Source of the DNA: Lentilactobacillus senioris DSM 24302 = JCM 17472
GTDB taxonomy: Bacteria > Bacillota > Bacilli > Lactobacillales > Lactobacillaceae
Assembly: GCF_001436555.1 (NCBI RefSeq)
Contig: NZ_AYZR01000004.1
Coordinates: 425,533 to 489,532, forward strand
Reading direction: 5' to 3'
DNA: 64,000 nucleotides
In this document: one piece after another, positions 24,742 through 32,495 of the stretch
Numbering within the stretch: position 1 is the first letter of the stretch
Layout: the number at the start of each line of letters is the position of its first letter
The notes under the pieces: model-generated
What the model was told of the DNA's origin: nothing
Databases searched by the model: none
Seen by the model: only the letters and a program-made list of their open reading frames with translations
Made by a program: the position numbers and the translations under genes

Positions 24742-25101
24742 TTAGCTATTCTTTGCAATAACAAAATAATTGCCTTCAGGATCACTAAAATTAAAAGTGG
24801 CAATATCGTTATCCGCCATAATTACACCGGTATTGGGAAGCTGGGCGTGTAATTGTTCAAAGTTATCCACAAATAACATTAACGATGGAAGGTTGTCCAA
24901 GACTTCTGGGGAATATTTGCGAATAAATTCTTTGGAAAAGAGTGCTAATTCGGTAGTTGGGGATAATTGTAACACCGTACCGACAAACTTTTCTGGTAAT
25001 TCTAAGTTTTCCACTACCTGAGCTTTCAAATTAGTCTGCCAGAATTCACTGATGGTTTGAACATTATCTACGTAAAACATGATCCGGGTTTTAGCAATCA
25101 T
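24742..25101 (-). CDS. VOC/glyoxalase-superfamily protein
   Basis: 119 aa of one VOC domain: 'RIMFYVDNVQTISEFWQTNL' at the start and 'ATFNFSDPEGNYFVIAKN' at the end (DPxGN is the family's C-terminal mark). Members bind a divalent metal and act on small electrophiles or bind antibiotics. His/Glu metal ligands are not obvious, so it may be a binding rather than catalytic member. GAGGTG lies upstream of ATG 25101; it stands alone. Confidence 0.82.
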   Translation of the reverse strand: MIAKTRIMFYVDNVQTISEFWQTNLKAQVVENLELPEKFVGTVLQLSPTTELALFSKEFIRKYSPEVLDNLPSLMLFVDNFEQLHAQLPNTGVIMADNDIATFNFSDPEGNYFVIAKNS

Positions 25102-25229
25102 TTTGCCACCTCATTTCTTAGTTTACAGGTAATTGTATCTGATCGAATGAACGAGTGGAATTTCTACGACTTTATTCCCCAATTGGCTTTAGGTTTGTTA
25201 AACTTAAACTAACGGGAGGTAGTTGTTCC

Positions 25230-26567
25230 ATGTTTAAAAAACTTACCCAACACCGACTGTCATTGGTGCAGGGGCTAACATTAGGTTTTATTGGTTTCAT
25301 TGTTTTAGGGACTGGGTTGTTGATGCTGCCCGTATCGGCGCACGAATCTACCAGTTTGATTCACGCGTTGTTTACGGCCACCTCAGCAACTTGCGTAACT
25401 GGCTTGACCGTTGTGAATACTGCAGCGCATTGGACTATTTTTGGCAAACTAGTGATTTTAGCTTTGATTGAAATTGGTGGACTAGGTTTTATGACTTTCG
25501 TAGTATTACTGTTCATGTCTACCAGGCGTCATTTGGATCTGTCTACTCAGCTGATGGCGCAAGAATCACTAAATCTGGTGAGCTTATCCCAGATCGCATT
25601 AATTCGCTGGATCGTTTCGTTTTCTTTTGGGGTCCAAATGGTGGGAGCGGTGTTGCTATCATTTGATTTCATTCCACGATACGGACTAGGTAAGGGAATG
25701 TGGTATAGCTTTTTTCACGCTATTTCAGCTTTTTGTAACGCAGGATTTGATTTATTCGGGAATAGTTTAGAAAATTTCGCTACTGATCCCTATGTTTTGA
25801 TTGTAATTATGCTGTTGATTATTAGCGGCTCGTTTGGTTTCTTAGTTTTGGCTGATTTATTAGCCTACCGCAAACAACACCATTTAACGTTACATACTAA
25901 ATTGGCGCTGACCACATCTGGGATTTTGCTGGGACTCAGTGTCGTGGTGTATTTATTTACAGAACAAAATGCTCAGCAACTGTCTCAGCTAACGCCAGTG
26001 CAAAGATTTGTTAATACCTTATTTTTGGCGGTCACTCCTAGAACGGCAGGCTTTGATACCATTCCGTTTGCACATTTATCCATGGCCGGCATTGTTTTCA
26101 CCATGGTCTTAATGTTTATTGGGGGAACGCCTGGATCAACCGCTGGGGGAATCAAAACCACCACAGCTGGGGTATTGATTATCCAAGGAATGGCTACTTT
26201 ACGTGGCAAGCGAGATGCCACCTTTGCTCATCGTAGATTTACCCGCCAAAATGTTGCGCACGCTATGACCATGTTTTTTATTGCGCTGGCTTTGGTAGTA
26301 GTAGCAGTTATGATTATGGCTGCTACTGAAACGGTGCCCCAAAATGTGGGTCTTGAGTATATTTTATTTGAAGTACTAACGGCATTTGGAACGACCGGAG
26401 CGACGTTGGGACTGACCCCGGACCTAACCGTTTGGGGACAACTAGTCATTATCTTTATGATGTTTATCGGTCGGGTCGGAATCTACACCGTTATGTACGC
26501 AGTATTAAATTCTAACCATCTCGACGATGGTTATCGTTATCCAGAGGAGAGTGTGTTAATTGGCTAA
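25230..26567 (+). CDS. ktrB: Potassium uptake channel subunit KtrB (TrkH family)
   Basis: 445 aa from ATG 25230, chosen by GGGAGG upstream and the family length. Four M1-P-M2 repeats are visible by their filter loops: 'TSATCVTGLTV', 'SAFCNAGFDLFG', 'VTPRTAGFDTI' and 'LTAFGTTGATLGLT', the glycines that line the K+ filter. 'GTPGSTAGGIKTTT' is the intramembrane gate loop region. It works with the regulatory subunit KtrA, whose gene overlaps by 8 bases. Sodium-dependent K+ uptake for osmotic and pH homeostasis. Confidence 0.94.
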   Translation: MFKKLTQHRLSLVQGLTLGFIGFIVLGTGLLMLPVSAHESTSLIHALFTATSATCVTGLTVVNTAAHWTIFGKLVILALIEIGGLGFMTFVVLLFMSTRRHLDLSTQLMAQESLNLVSLSQIALIRWIVSFSFGVQMVGAVLLSFDFIPRYGLGKGMWYSFFHAISAFCNAGFDLFGNSLENFATDPYVLIVIMLLIISGSFGFLVLADLLAYRKQHHLTLHTKLALTTSGILLGLSVVVYLFTEQNAQQLSQLTPVQRFVNTLFLAVTPRTAGFDTIPFAHLSMAGIVFTMVLMFIGGTPGSTAGGIKTTTAGVLIIQGMATLRGKRDATFAHRRFTRQNVAHAMTMFFIALALVVVAVMIMAATETVPQNVGLEYILFEVLTAFGTTGATLGLTPDLTVWGQLVIIFMMFIGRVGIYTVMYAVLNSNHLDDGYRYPEESVLIG

Positions 26568-27234
26568 GCAAGCAGCAAAAAATTATGCGGTTATCGGGTT
26601 AGGTCTGTTTGGCGGCAGTATTTGTAAGACCTTAGTTAAACGAGGCCAAGAAGTGTTAGCAATTGATAGTAACGAAACGGTGATCGATGATTATGCTCCG
26701 CTAGTTACTCAAGCAGTGATTGCGGATGCTACTGATGAGATTGCGATGAAAAATTTGGCGTTAGGCCAATTTGACCACGTCTTTATCTGCATCGGTCAAA
26801 ACATGCAGGCTAGTATCATGGCCACCTTGATCATGAAAGAATTAGGTGCAAAAAATGTAATCTGCAAGGCAGAATCACCATTGCACGCGCGAGTGTTGAA
26901 AAAGGTTGGTGCCGATCAAGTAATTCAACCAGAAGTGGATATGGGACGGCGAGTAGCGGAACGAATTTTGGAACCCAATATTTTGCATTATTTGATGCTG
27001 AACAAAGATGTTTCTTTGTCTGACGTTCGGTTAGAAAACAAGCAGTTAGTGGGTCAAACTTTAAGACAATTGGCGTTAAATGATCGTTATCAGGTAACGG
27101 TAATTGCCATTAGTCACCAAGATCAAGTCCACGTATCTCCTAGTCCAGACACAGAATTAATGTTGGATGATAGACTGACCGTGGTAGGAAAAGCTACCGC
27201 TGTGGATAAATTTAATCAGATTGCGAGTGCGTAA
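26560..27234 (+). CDS. ktrA: Potassium uptake regulatory subunit KtrA (RCK domain)
   Basis: 224 aa. RCK_N Rossmann fold with 'YAVIGLGLFGGSICKTL' (GxGxFG nucleotide site) and 'AIDSNE', then an RCK_C domain from about residue 140 ('VSLSDVRLENKQLVGQTL'). An octameric ring binding ATP/ADP gates KtrB. TTG start at 26560 overlaps ktrB by 8 bases with GGAGAG 9 bases upstream, so translation is coupled. Terminator follows at once. Confidence 0.94.
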   Translation: MAKQAAKNYAVIGLGLFGGSICKTLVKRGQEVLAIDSNETVIDDYAPLVTQAVIADATDEIAMKNLALGQFDHVFICIGQNMQASIMATLIMKELGAKNVICKAESPLHARVLKKVGADQVIQPEVDMGRRVAERILEPNILHYLMLNKDVSLSDVRLENKQLVGQTLRQLALNDRYQVTVIAISHQDQVHVSPSPDTELMLDDRLTVVGKATAVDKFNQIASA

Positions 27235-27266
27235 AAAAGAGCCGGAAAGTTTTCCGGCTCTTTTGG
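27235..27266 (+). terminator. Terminator of ktrBA
   Basis: AAAAGAGCCGGAAA-GT-TTTCCGGCTCTTTT, strong perfect stem. Confidence 0.94.
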
Positions 27267-27274
27267 ATTGATAT

Positions 27275-27390
27275 GGTTGTCCCCAATGGCACCCATTATC
27301 ATAAAGATATTAAAGGTTGTCCCCAAGGGCACCCATTATCATAAAGATATTAAAGGTTGTCCCCAAGGGCACTTATTATTTTAAAAATAC
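27275..27390. repeat. Three tandem 40-bp repeats
   Basis: Units start at 27275, 27315 and 27355. The unit begins GGTTGTCCCCAAGGGCACCC and ends ATTATCATAAAGATATTAAA. The first two are identical except one base (AATGG for AAGGG); the third degrades after about 22 bases. Within each, TGTCCCCAAGGGCA is a short dyad (TGTCCCC/GGGCA). It lies between convergent genes, with no protein-coding sense. Confidence 0.9.
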
Positions 27391-27659
27391 TATAGGTCAT
27401 TTTCTTCGACATTCTTGAGGATTTTACGTTCAGGATGAGGAGTGTCGTCACGGAAAAATTCAGCCTGAGGGGATTCCTGGGCCTTGGTATTAGCTTGACG
27501 GGTTTGAATACGATTACGGACGAAAAAGAAGATGCCGACAACCGCAGCTACAACCACTGCTGCTAAGATTAACCGCCATGCTAAAACCAGACTAAGAACG
27601 ATTAGTACGGTTGAAATAATAAAGCGTAACGGATTGTGACTAAACAGGTTAAGGGTCAA
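27390..27659 (-). CDS. Small membrane protein of unknown function
   Basis: 89 aa, TTG start at 27659 with GGAGG 8 bases before. Two adjacent hydrophobic helices (residues about 12-28 and 30-47, AVVVAAVVGIFFFV) and a charged cytoplasmic tail. No family recognised. The tandem repeats begin at its stop codon. Confidence 0.6.
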   Translation of the reverse strand: MTLNLFSHNPLRFIISTVLIVLSLVLAWRLILAAVVVAAVVGIFFFVRNRIQTRQANTKAQESPQAEFFRDDTPHPERKILKNVEENDL

Positions 27660-27864
27660 TTAAAGTTCCTCCATAATTCTTTTATTTGAAAAATGATTTT
27701 ACCAGTTTCCATCCGAAAAGCAAGCTTTTACAGTGACTTTAAACTTATTTAATTAATACCAGCAATCAGTCGGTTACGATCCAATTAAATTTGAAAAAAT
27801 GCAGTCAAGTTAAAATGATTGTGGGATAATGTTCTAGTCGAAACTAAATTTGGAGTTAAATTAC

Positions 27865-28569
27865 ATGAAAAAATGGTTAACAATTATCGGCTGCTTAGTT
27901 GTACTGCTATGGATGCCGGCTTTACCAGCATTTGCCCGTGCCGGTGGTTCCACCGGTGGCGGCGGTAGTGCTGGTGGAAGTACTGGAGGCGGCGGTAGTA
28001 CCTATGTTGGTGGCGGCACTAGCAGTTACGGTGGCGGCTATTACGGCGGCCGCGGCTATGGTCGCGGTGCTGGCTGGGCATTGCTAGCTCCGTTAGGATT
28101 CATTGGAATTTTAGCGGGACGTAATCGCTACAAGCAACGGCAGTTCGAACGTAACCTGCCTCATGATGTGGGCCCGATTGATCCGCAGCTAGCTGCCCAA
28201 TTCGAAGAATTATTTTATACGGTGGAATCCGCTTGGTCCCAAACTGATCAGGAACAGTTAGTGAAATTAATGACCCCGGACTACTATGACAAGCAAAAAC
28301 GAATTCTGACTAATTGGCAAAAAGAAGGTAAAATCAATCGGCTAGATAACGTGGCCATTGTTGATTTACAACAAGAATTCAGCGATCCCCACGCCACTCA
28401 TGTAGTGGTGGTTGCGCAAGCCAAAGACTACTTTGAATATCCGCACCAATCTGAACAGTATAATCAGTTCAAGCAAGATGAAGCGTTAATTCAACGCTTT
28501 ACTGAGGTGTGGGAGCTCACAACCAACTCAACTGGCCAATTAATAGTAGAGAATATTCGCCAATCGTAA
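27865..28569 (+). CDS. Secreted/membrane protein with Gly-rich segment and Tim44-like domain
   Basis: 234 aa from ATG 27865 (GGAG 9 bases upstream). A signal peptide ends near 'PAFARA', a Gly/Ser/Tyr low-complexity region (about residues 27-70) follows, then one membrane helix (ALLAPLGFIGILAG), then a soluble Tim44-like fold ('LAAQFEELFYTVESAWSQTDQEQLVKLMTPDYY'). The layout matches bacterial Tim44-domain proteins whose role is unknown. The Gly region makes the DNA locally GC-rich and repetitive. Confidence 0.78.
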   Translation: MKKWLTIIGCLVVLLWMPALPAFARAGGSTGGGGSAGGSTGGGGSTYVGGGTSSYGGGYYGGRGYGRGAGWALLAPLGFIGILAGRNRYKQRQFERNLPHDVGPIDPQLAAQFEELFYTVESAWSQTDQEQLVKLMTPDYYDKQKRILTNWQKEGKINRLDNVAIVDLQQEFSDPHATHVVVVAQAKDYFEYPHQSEQYNQFKQDEALIQRFTEVWELTTNSTGQLIVENIRQS

Positions 28570-28604
28570 TAAAAGCCACCAATCATTTGATTGGTGGCTT
28601 TTAG
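28569..28604. terminator. Bidirectional terminator
   Basis: AAAAGCCACCAATCA-TT-TGATTGGTGGCTTTT. It serves the Tim44-like gene (plus) and the HxlR gene ending at 28601 (minus). Confidence 0.92.
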
Positions 28605-28915
28605 TTTACTTCGGTAGCCAAATGGTTGAGAGCTTGGCGACCTAGCGTTTCAATGTGGGCTAATATTCGTTGGATTTGTTGACCATTTGCTGTGAGCCGG
28701 TATTCATAATCGGTATTACTAGCCACTAAATTAAGTTCTTCCAGTTGTTCTAATTTAAGTAAAAAGTTAAAGGTCGAGATCCCCCGAATGGCGGTTCTTA
28801 ATTCCATAAACGGAATAAATTCTGAAGTCAGTTGTGTTAAAATCAAGGCGTTCCATTTGTCGGCGATGATTTCTAAACCAACATAGGTACTAAAGTTAAC
28901 ATCGTGCACGGCCAT
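28601..28915 (-). CDS. HxlR-family winged-helix regulator
   Basis: 104 aa. 'LEIIADKWNALILTQL' and 'FMELRTAIRGISTFNFLLKLEQLEELNLV' are the HxlR helix-turn-helix and wing. The usual N-terminal redox cysteine (CPVE) is replaced by 'STYVG', so a thiol-sensing mechanism is unlikely. Gene between the Tim44-like and CLC genes; target unknown. Confidence 0.82.
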   Translation of the reverse strand: MAVHDVNFSTYVGLEIIADKWNALILTQLTSEFIPFMELRTAIRGISTFNFLLKLEQLEELNLVASNTDYEYRLTANGQQIQRILAHIETLGRQALNHLATEVN

Positions 28916-28989
28916 AAGCTACCTCCCGAAAATTTGAGTACCTTTAACCTAGCACTATTACTTACTAAATACAAGTGCTAAACCGTTAA

Positions 28990-30192
28990 TTAGGCGGCAG
29001 ATTCAGAACGGGGCAGTAGTTTGTGTACTCCAGCACTGGCTAAGCTACTAACTACCACTATCGGAAATAGTGATAGTGGTAAAACTAAGATTAACAGCCC
29101 ACAAACCAATAATGGTTTTTGCATAATGTTAGTTAAAATCACCGCGCAAGAGACCGTTGCTACTGCAATAACTGGCAGTCCCAAGGCGACTCCGACGGCT
29201 AACCCTAAGCAAATTGATCCGAAAATATTAGGGAAAATATCACCCCCACGCCAACCAGTGGCATTATAAAAAATTGCTAAGAGCATTTTGCCAATGCCTA
29301 AGATGATCAAAAAGCCTACGGACATTTTAGAGTAGTTTTGTAATAGGGTGACGATGCTTTCTTCGCCAGAAAATAATAAATAGGAAGACCACATTCCAGT
29401 GAGACCTAAAACTAACCCACCTAACAGAGCCAGCCAAATCGGTTGTGGCAGTTTACCAAGGGCTTCAAGCGGTTTGATGGCTTGAAAGTACAACCAACTA
29501 TAAGCTTCAGCTAAGACAAAGGCTAATAATCCGGCCCATAACCAGCTCCAAGACCAGTTAAAGTGTTGAAAACGTAGGTGGAAAAAAGGAGTGCTCACCA
29601 ATTTTTGCAGCGTAGAAAAAACTAACCAAGCACTAGCGATGGTCGCAATGTTAACAGCGTAGTGGGCAGCGGATTTGGTTTTGGCTGGTTCGTGATCGAT
29701 TTGTTCCGACAGACCAAAGAAGGGATTGGTGAAGACAAGGGCCATCACCGCTCCAAGACCGTTGGTGGTCAAAAACTCAGGATTAGAATCAGCGTACTGC
29801 AGTCGATCATTAATCCAAACTACAAAGCAAGCTACGATCGCAACTAAGGCCGCTTCTGGTCCGACCCCCGCTCCAAAAATTAAGATCACTATGGCGTTTA
29901 CAAAATTACGCCAGGTTTTGCCCCGGTAAAATTGAGGCTGCTTAGTCCTTTTTAGGGTTTCTTGCATATGGTAAGGATAGGGGCCAACGTATTTTTGGAG
30001 AAGTCCGACCACCAAGCCACCCACTAAACCAATGAGTAGTGGCCAAAATACCGGTTGGCCTAATTCTGCCGGCAAAAATTCCCAAAGTAGCCAAGTTCCC
30101 CAGTGAACTAAACTAGTAAATAGAACAATAATAAGCGCTGTAATAATTCCTAACCCCACACCATAGCCCAGCTCCTTGATAAATTTGTGCAT
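28990..30192 (-). CDS. CLC-family chloride channel/antiporter
   Basis: 400 aa with about ten to twelve membrane helices. 'FGAGVGPEAALVAIVA' corresponds to the GxxGPE selectivity/gating segment and 'GWRGGDIFPNIFGS' to the later ion-coordinating loop (GxFxP in classical CLC, here GDIFP). It conducts or exchanges Cl- or F- across the membrane, perhaps in acid or fluoride stress. Short for a CLC and without CBS domains. GAGG-type site upstream of ATG 30192. Confidence 0.83.
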   Translation of the reverse strand: MHKFIKELGYGVGLGIITALIIVLFTSLVHWGTWLLWEFLPAELGQPVFWPLLIGLVGGLVVGLLQKYVGPYPYHMQETLKRTKQPQFYRGKTWRNFVNAIVILIFGAGVGPEAALVAIVACFVVWINDRLQYADSNPEFLTTNGLGAVMALVFTNPFFGLSEQIDHEPAKTKSAAHYAVNIATIASAWLVFSTLQKLVSTPFFHLRFQHFNWSWSWLWAGLLAFVLAEAYSWLYFQAIKPLEALGKLPQPIWLALLGGLVLGLTGMWSSYLLFSGEESIVTLLQNYSKMSVGFLIILGIGKMLLAIFYNATGWRGGDIFPNIFGSICLGLAVGVALGLPVIAVATVSCAVILTNIMQKPLLVCGLLILVLPLSLFPIVVVSSLASAGVHKLLPRSESAA

Positions 30193-30280
30193 CTGGCCTC
30201 GCCCCTTTCAAACTTTATTTACGTATAGCGTACGAAAGAGTCTGGCCCACGTCAATTTACCAGTTTGGCGACTAAAATAA

Positions 30281-30322
30281 AAAACCAAAACGTAGCGGGG
30301 AATGCTAAGCGTTTTGGTTTTA
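30281..30322. terminator. Terminator upstream of the CLC gene, serving aldo/keto reductase
   Basis: Perfect 12-base arms AAAACCAAAACG/CGTTTTGGTTTT around a 17-base loop; ends the minus-strand reductase gene at 30328. Confidence 0.88.
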
Positions 30323-30327
30323 GTAAT

Positions 30328-31191
30328 TTATTGTTCGTTACCGGTGTACCAATCAAAGGTGGTTAACCAGTAACTAGTTCTTAAATGTTGGTCTAAGGCC
30401 TTTAATTGACACAAATCGTCGGAATCTAACTCAAAATCGAACACATCGGCGTTAGCTTGAATATATTCTGGGTGAACTGATTTCGGAATCGTAACGTAAC
30501 TGTTTTGAAGATCCCATCTAATTAAAACTTGAGCAGGTGACTTGTGGTGCTTTAAGGCGATGTCGCCAATGATTGGATTTTGCATCAAGTTACCACCAGT
30601 ACCGCCAAGTGGGGACCAGGCTTCGGCCTGAATCCCTTGAGCATCCAAATATTGTTTCAATTCAGGTTGTTGCAAGAGGGGATGGTATTCGATTTGGTTG
30701 ACCATCGGTTTAATTTCACTTTGGGCGATTAAAGATTGCATGGTAGCTTCGGTGAAGTTGCAAACCCCAATCGCTCTAACTCTGCCGTCGTTATATAGTT
30801 TTTCAAACGCCCGCCAGGTTTCGGCCCACTTGCCAGCGACTGGCCAGTGAATTAAGTAGAGATCCAGATAATCAAGTTGTAGCCTGTCCAAGCTAGCTTG
30901 GAAGTTTTCTAGGGTAGATTCATAACCTTGGTCCGCATTAGCTAACTTAGTGGTGATAAATAAATCTTCTCGGCTTTTGCCGGTAGCAGCTAGTCCGGCT
31001 TTGATTCCTTCACCAACTTCGGCTTCATTGCCGTAAGCTTTGGCGGTATCAATTAATAGGTAGCCAGTTTCAATGGCGGTTTTAACCGCGTTAATCGTGT
31101 CTTCGGGGGCTGCTTGCCAGACGCCTAACCCGAGTCTGGGCATTTTGACGCCGTTAGCCAAAGTGACTGTGTCTTCAATATTATTAAGCAT
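30328..31191 (-). CDS. Aldo/keto reductase (2,5-diketo-gluconate reductase type)
   Basis: 287 aa TIM-barrel. Catalytic tetrad is visible: Asp and Tyr in 'LIDTAKAYGNE', Lys in 'FITTKLAN', His in 'LYLIHWPV'. 'VNQIEYHPLLQQ' and the NADPH-binding 'IPKSVHPEYIQAN' region are also present. It reduces aldehydes or ketones with NADPH. ATG 31191 is favoured (GAGG 8 bases upstream) over a TTG two codons earlier. Single gene. Confidence 0.92.
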   Translation of the reverse strand: MLNNIEDTVTLANGVKMPRLGLGVWQAAPEDTINAVKTAIETGYLLIDTAKAYGNEAEVGEGIKAGLAATGKSREDLFITTKLANADQGYESTLENFQASLDRLQLDYLDLYLIHWPVAGKWAETWRAFEKLYNDGRVRAIGVCNFTEATMQSLIAQSEIKPMVNQIEYHPLLQQPELKQYLDAQGIQAEAWSPLGGTGGNLMQNPIIGDIALKHHKSPAQVLIRWDLQNSYVTIPKSVHPEYIQANADVFDFELDSDDLCQLKALDQHLRTSYWLTTFDWYTGNEQ

Positions 31192-31258
31192 GTGCAATAC
31201 CTCACTTTCTCTACTATTAGCCTAATGCTAATCATGACACTTGTATAGTCATTTTAGT

Positions 31259-31534
31259 TTAGTTTTTCTTATACTGTTCAAAGTATACATTATGGCTTCG
31301 TGGAAATTCAGTGGCAAAACTATGCTTAAATTGATGCTTGGCCTCTGCGATGGTTAATTCAGAATAAGTTTGGTGACGATAGCCGGTTTCTATAATGGTA
31401 ATGGTATTTTCAATTCCCACTACGGTTAACGAACGATCTTTTTTAAACGTTAAAAGGGTAATTCGCTGATCATTTGGTCGCTTCCAAAAAGATTTGAGAT
31501 GTTTATTTAGGGCGTTAATAGCGATTAACTTCAT
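31259..31534 (-). CDS. Small basic protein of unknown function
   Basis: 91 aa from ATG 31534, chosen because GGGAGG lies 7 bases upstream (the frame is open 43 codons further without signals). Basic, one compact domain, no cysteine, no membrane helix: 'SFWKRPNDQRITLLTFKKDRS', 'YRHQTYSELTIAEAKHQFK'. Not recognised. Divergent from the BceAB-like operon across 186 bases. Confidence 0.6.
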   Translation of the reverse strand: MKLIAINALNKHLKSFWKRPNDQRITLLTFKKDRSLTVVGIENTITIIETGYRHQTYSELTIAEAKHQFKHSFATEFPRSHNVYFEQYKKN

Positions 31535-31640
31535 CTGGGTACCTCCCAACTTCATTAATTGAATTATAGGGCTAAATGCTCGTGAGTTCGAATGAAATAA
31601 CGTAAACTGGGGGTGTAACAAGGTTACTACTGAAAAATAG

Positions 31641-31669
31641 TTGACTTTTAAATTGAATACCAATATAGT
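31641..31669 (+). promoter_or_regulatory. Promoter of the BceAB-like operon
   Basis: TTGACT (31641-31646), 17 bases, TATAGT (31664-31669), 51 bases before the ATPase start. The TTACACAAGTGATTAAC just downstream could hold a regulator site but shows no clear dyad. Confidence 0.7.
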
Positions 31670-31720
31670 TAGTTACACAAGTGATTAACCAACAAACAAA
31701 CTAGGATCGAGGAGATTACT

Positions 31721-32479
31721 ATGACAGAACAACCAATTATTAAAGTAACGGACTTGCGAAAAACCTATGGTCGTAAAGGTGAAAAGCAATACGAGGCCTT
31801 GAAGGGCATTAATTTCACAATGCAACCAGGAGATTTTGTCGGTATCATGGGGGCTTCCGGCTCCGGGAAGACTACTTTGTTAAACATGCTTGCAACGCTA
31901 GATCAGCCCACTAGTGGGCGGGTAGAAATTAACGGTCAAGACGTTACCCGGTTAAGGGGAGATCAAGTGTCTGACTTTCGGGCTAAGCAAATTGGGTTTA
32001 TCTTCCAAGATTTTAACCTGTTAGAGACCCTCACTAGCTTTGAAAACATTGCATTACCGTTGTCTCTGCAAGGTACTAATCGTAGTGCAATTAACGCTGC
32101 TGTCCAGAAAATTGCTGAAACCCTTTCGATTACGGATATTTTAAGTAAGTATCCGGCAGAATTATCCGGGGGCCAAAAACAACGGGTAGCGGCTGCTCGC
32201 GGGATTATAGCTAACCCAGCGCTGTTATTTGGGGATGAACCAACTGGAGCGTTGGATTCTAGTAGTGCCAGAGAATTATTGGAGCTCTTAACTGAAATTA
32301 ACCGTAAACAACATATTTCAGTCCTCTTAGTTACCCATGATCCGTTTTCTGCTAGTTACTGTAACCGGATTTTGTTCATTAAAGACGGGGTTATCGGCAA
32401 AGAAATCAGCAGGGATGGTCGCGACCGAATAGAATTTTATCACGATATTTTAGAACAGCTAGGAACGTTTGAACAGTAG
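31721..32479 (+). CDS. BceA-like ABC transporter ATP-binding protein
   Basis: 252 aa. Walker A 'GASGSGKTT', signature 'LSGGQKQRVAAARGI', Walker B 'LLFGDEPTGALD', and 'VTHDPFSASYCNRILFIKDG', the longer C-terminal form typical of peptide-antibiotic exporters (BceA/VraD). With the ten-helix permease encoded next, it probably removes or protects against cell-wall-active peptides such as bacitracin. No histidine kinase or response regulator gene lies next to it, unlike most Bce modules. AGGAG precedes ATG 31721 closely. Confidence 0.88.
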   Translation: MTEQPIIKVTDLRKTYGRKGEKQYEALKGINFTMQPGDFVGIMGASGSGKTTLLNMLATLDQPTSGRVEINGQDVTRLRGDQVSDFRAKQIGFIFQDFNLLETLTSFENIALPLSLQGTNRSAINAAVQKIAETLSITDILSKYPAELSGGQKQRVAAARGIIANPALLFGDEPTGALDSSSARELLELLTEINRKQHISVLLVTHDPFSASYCNRILFIKDGVIGKEISRDGRDRIEFYHDILEQLGTFEQ

Positions 32480-32495
32480 AAAGGAGGGTGGTGTC

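Noticed and set aside
27275-27394. CRISPR array
   Set aside because: The 40-base units are directly adjacent with no unique spacers, only about 2.6 copies, and no cas genes are in the window.
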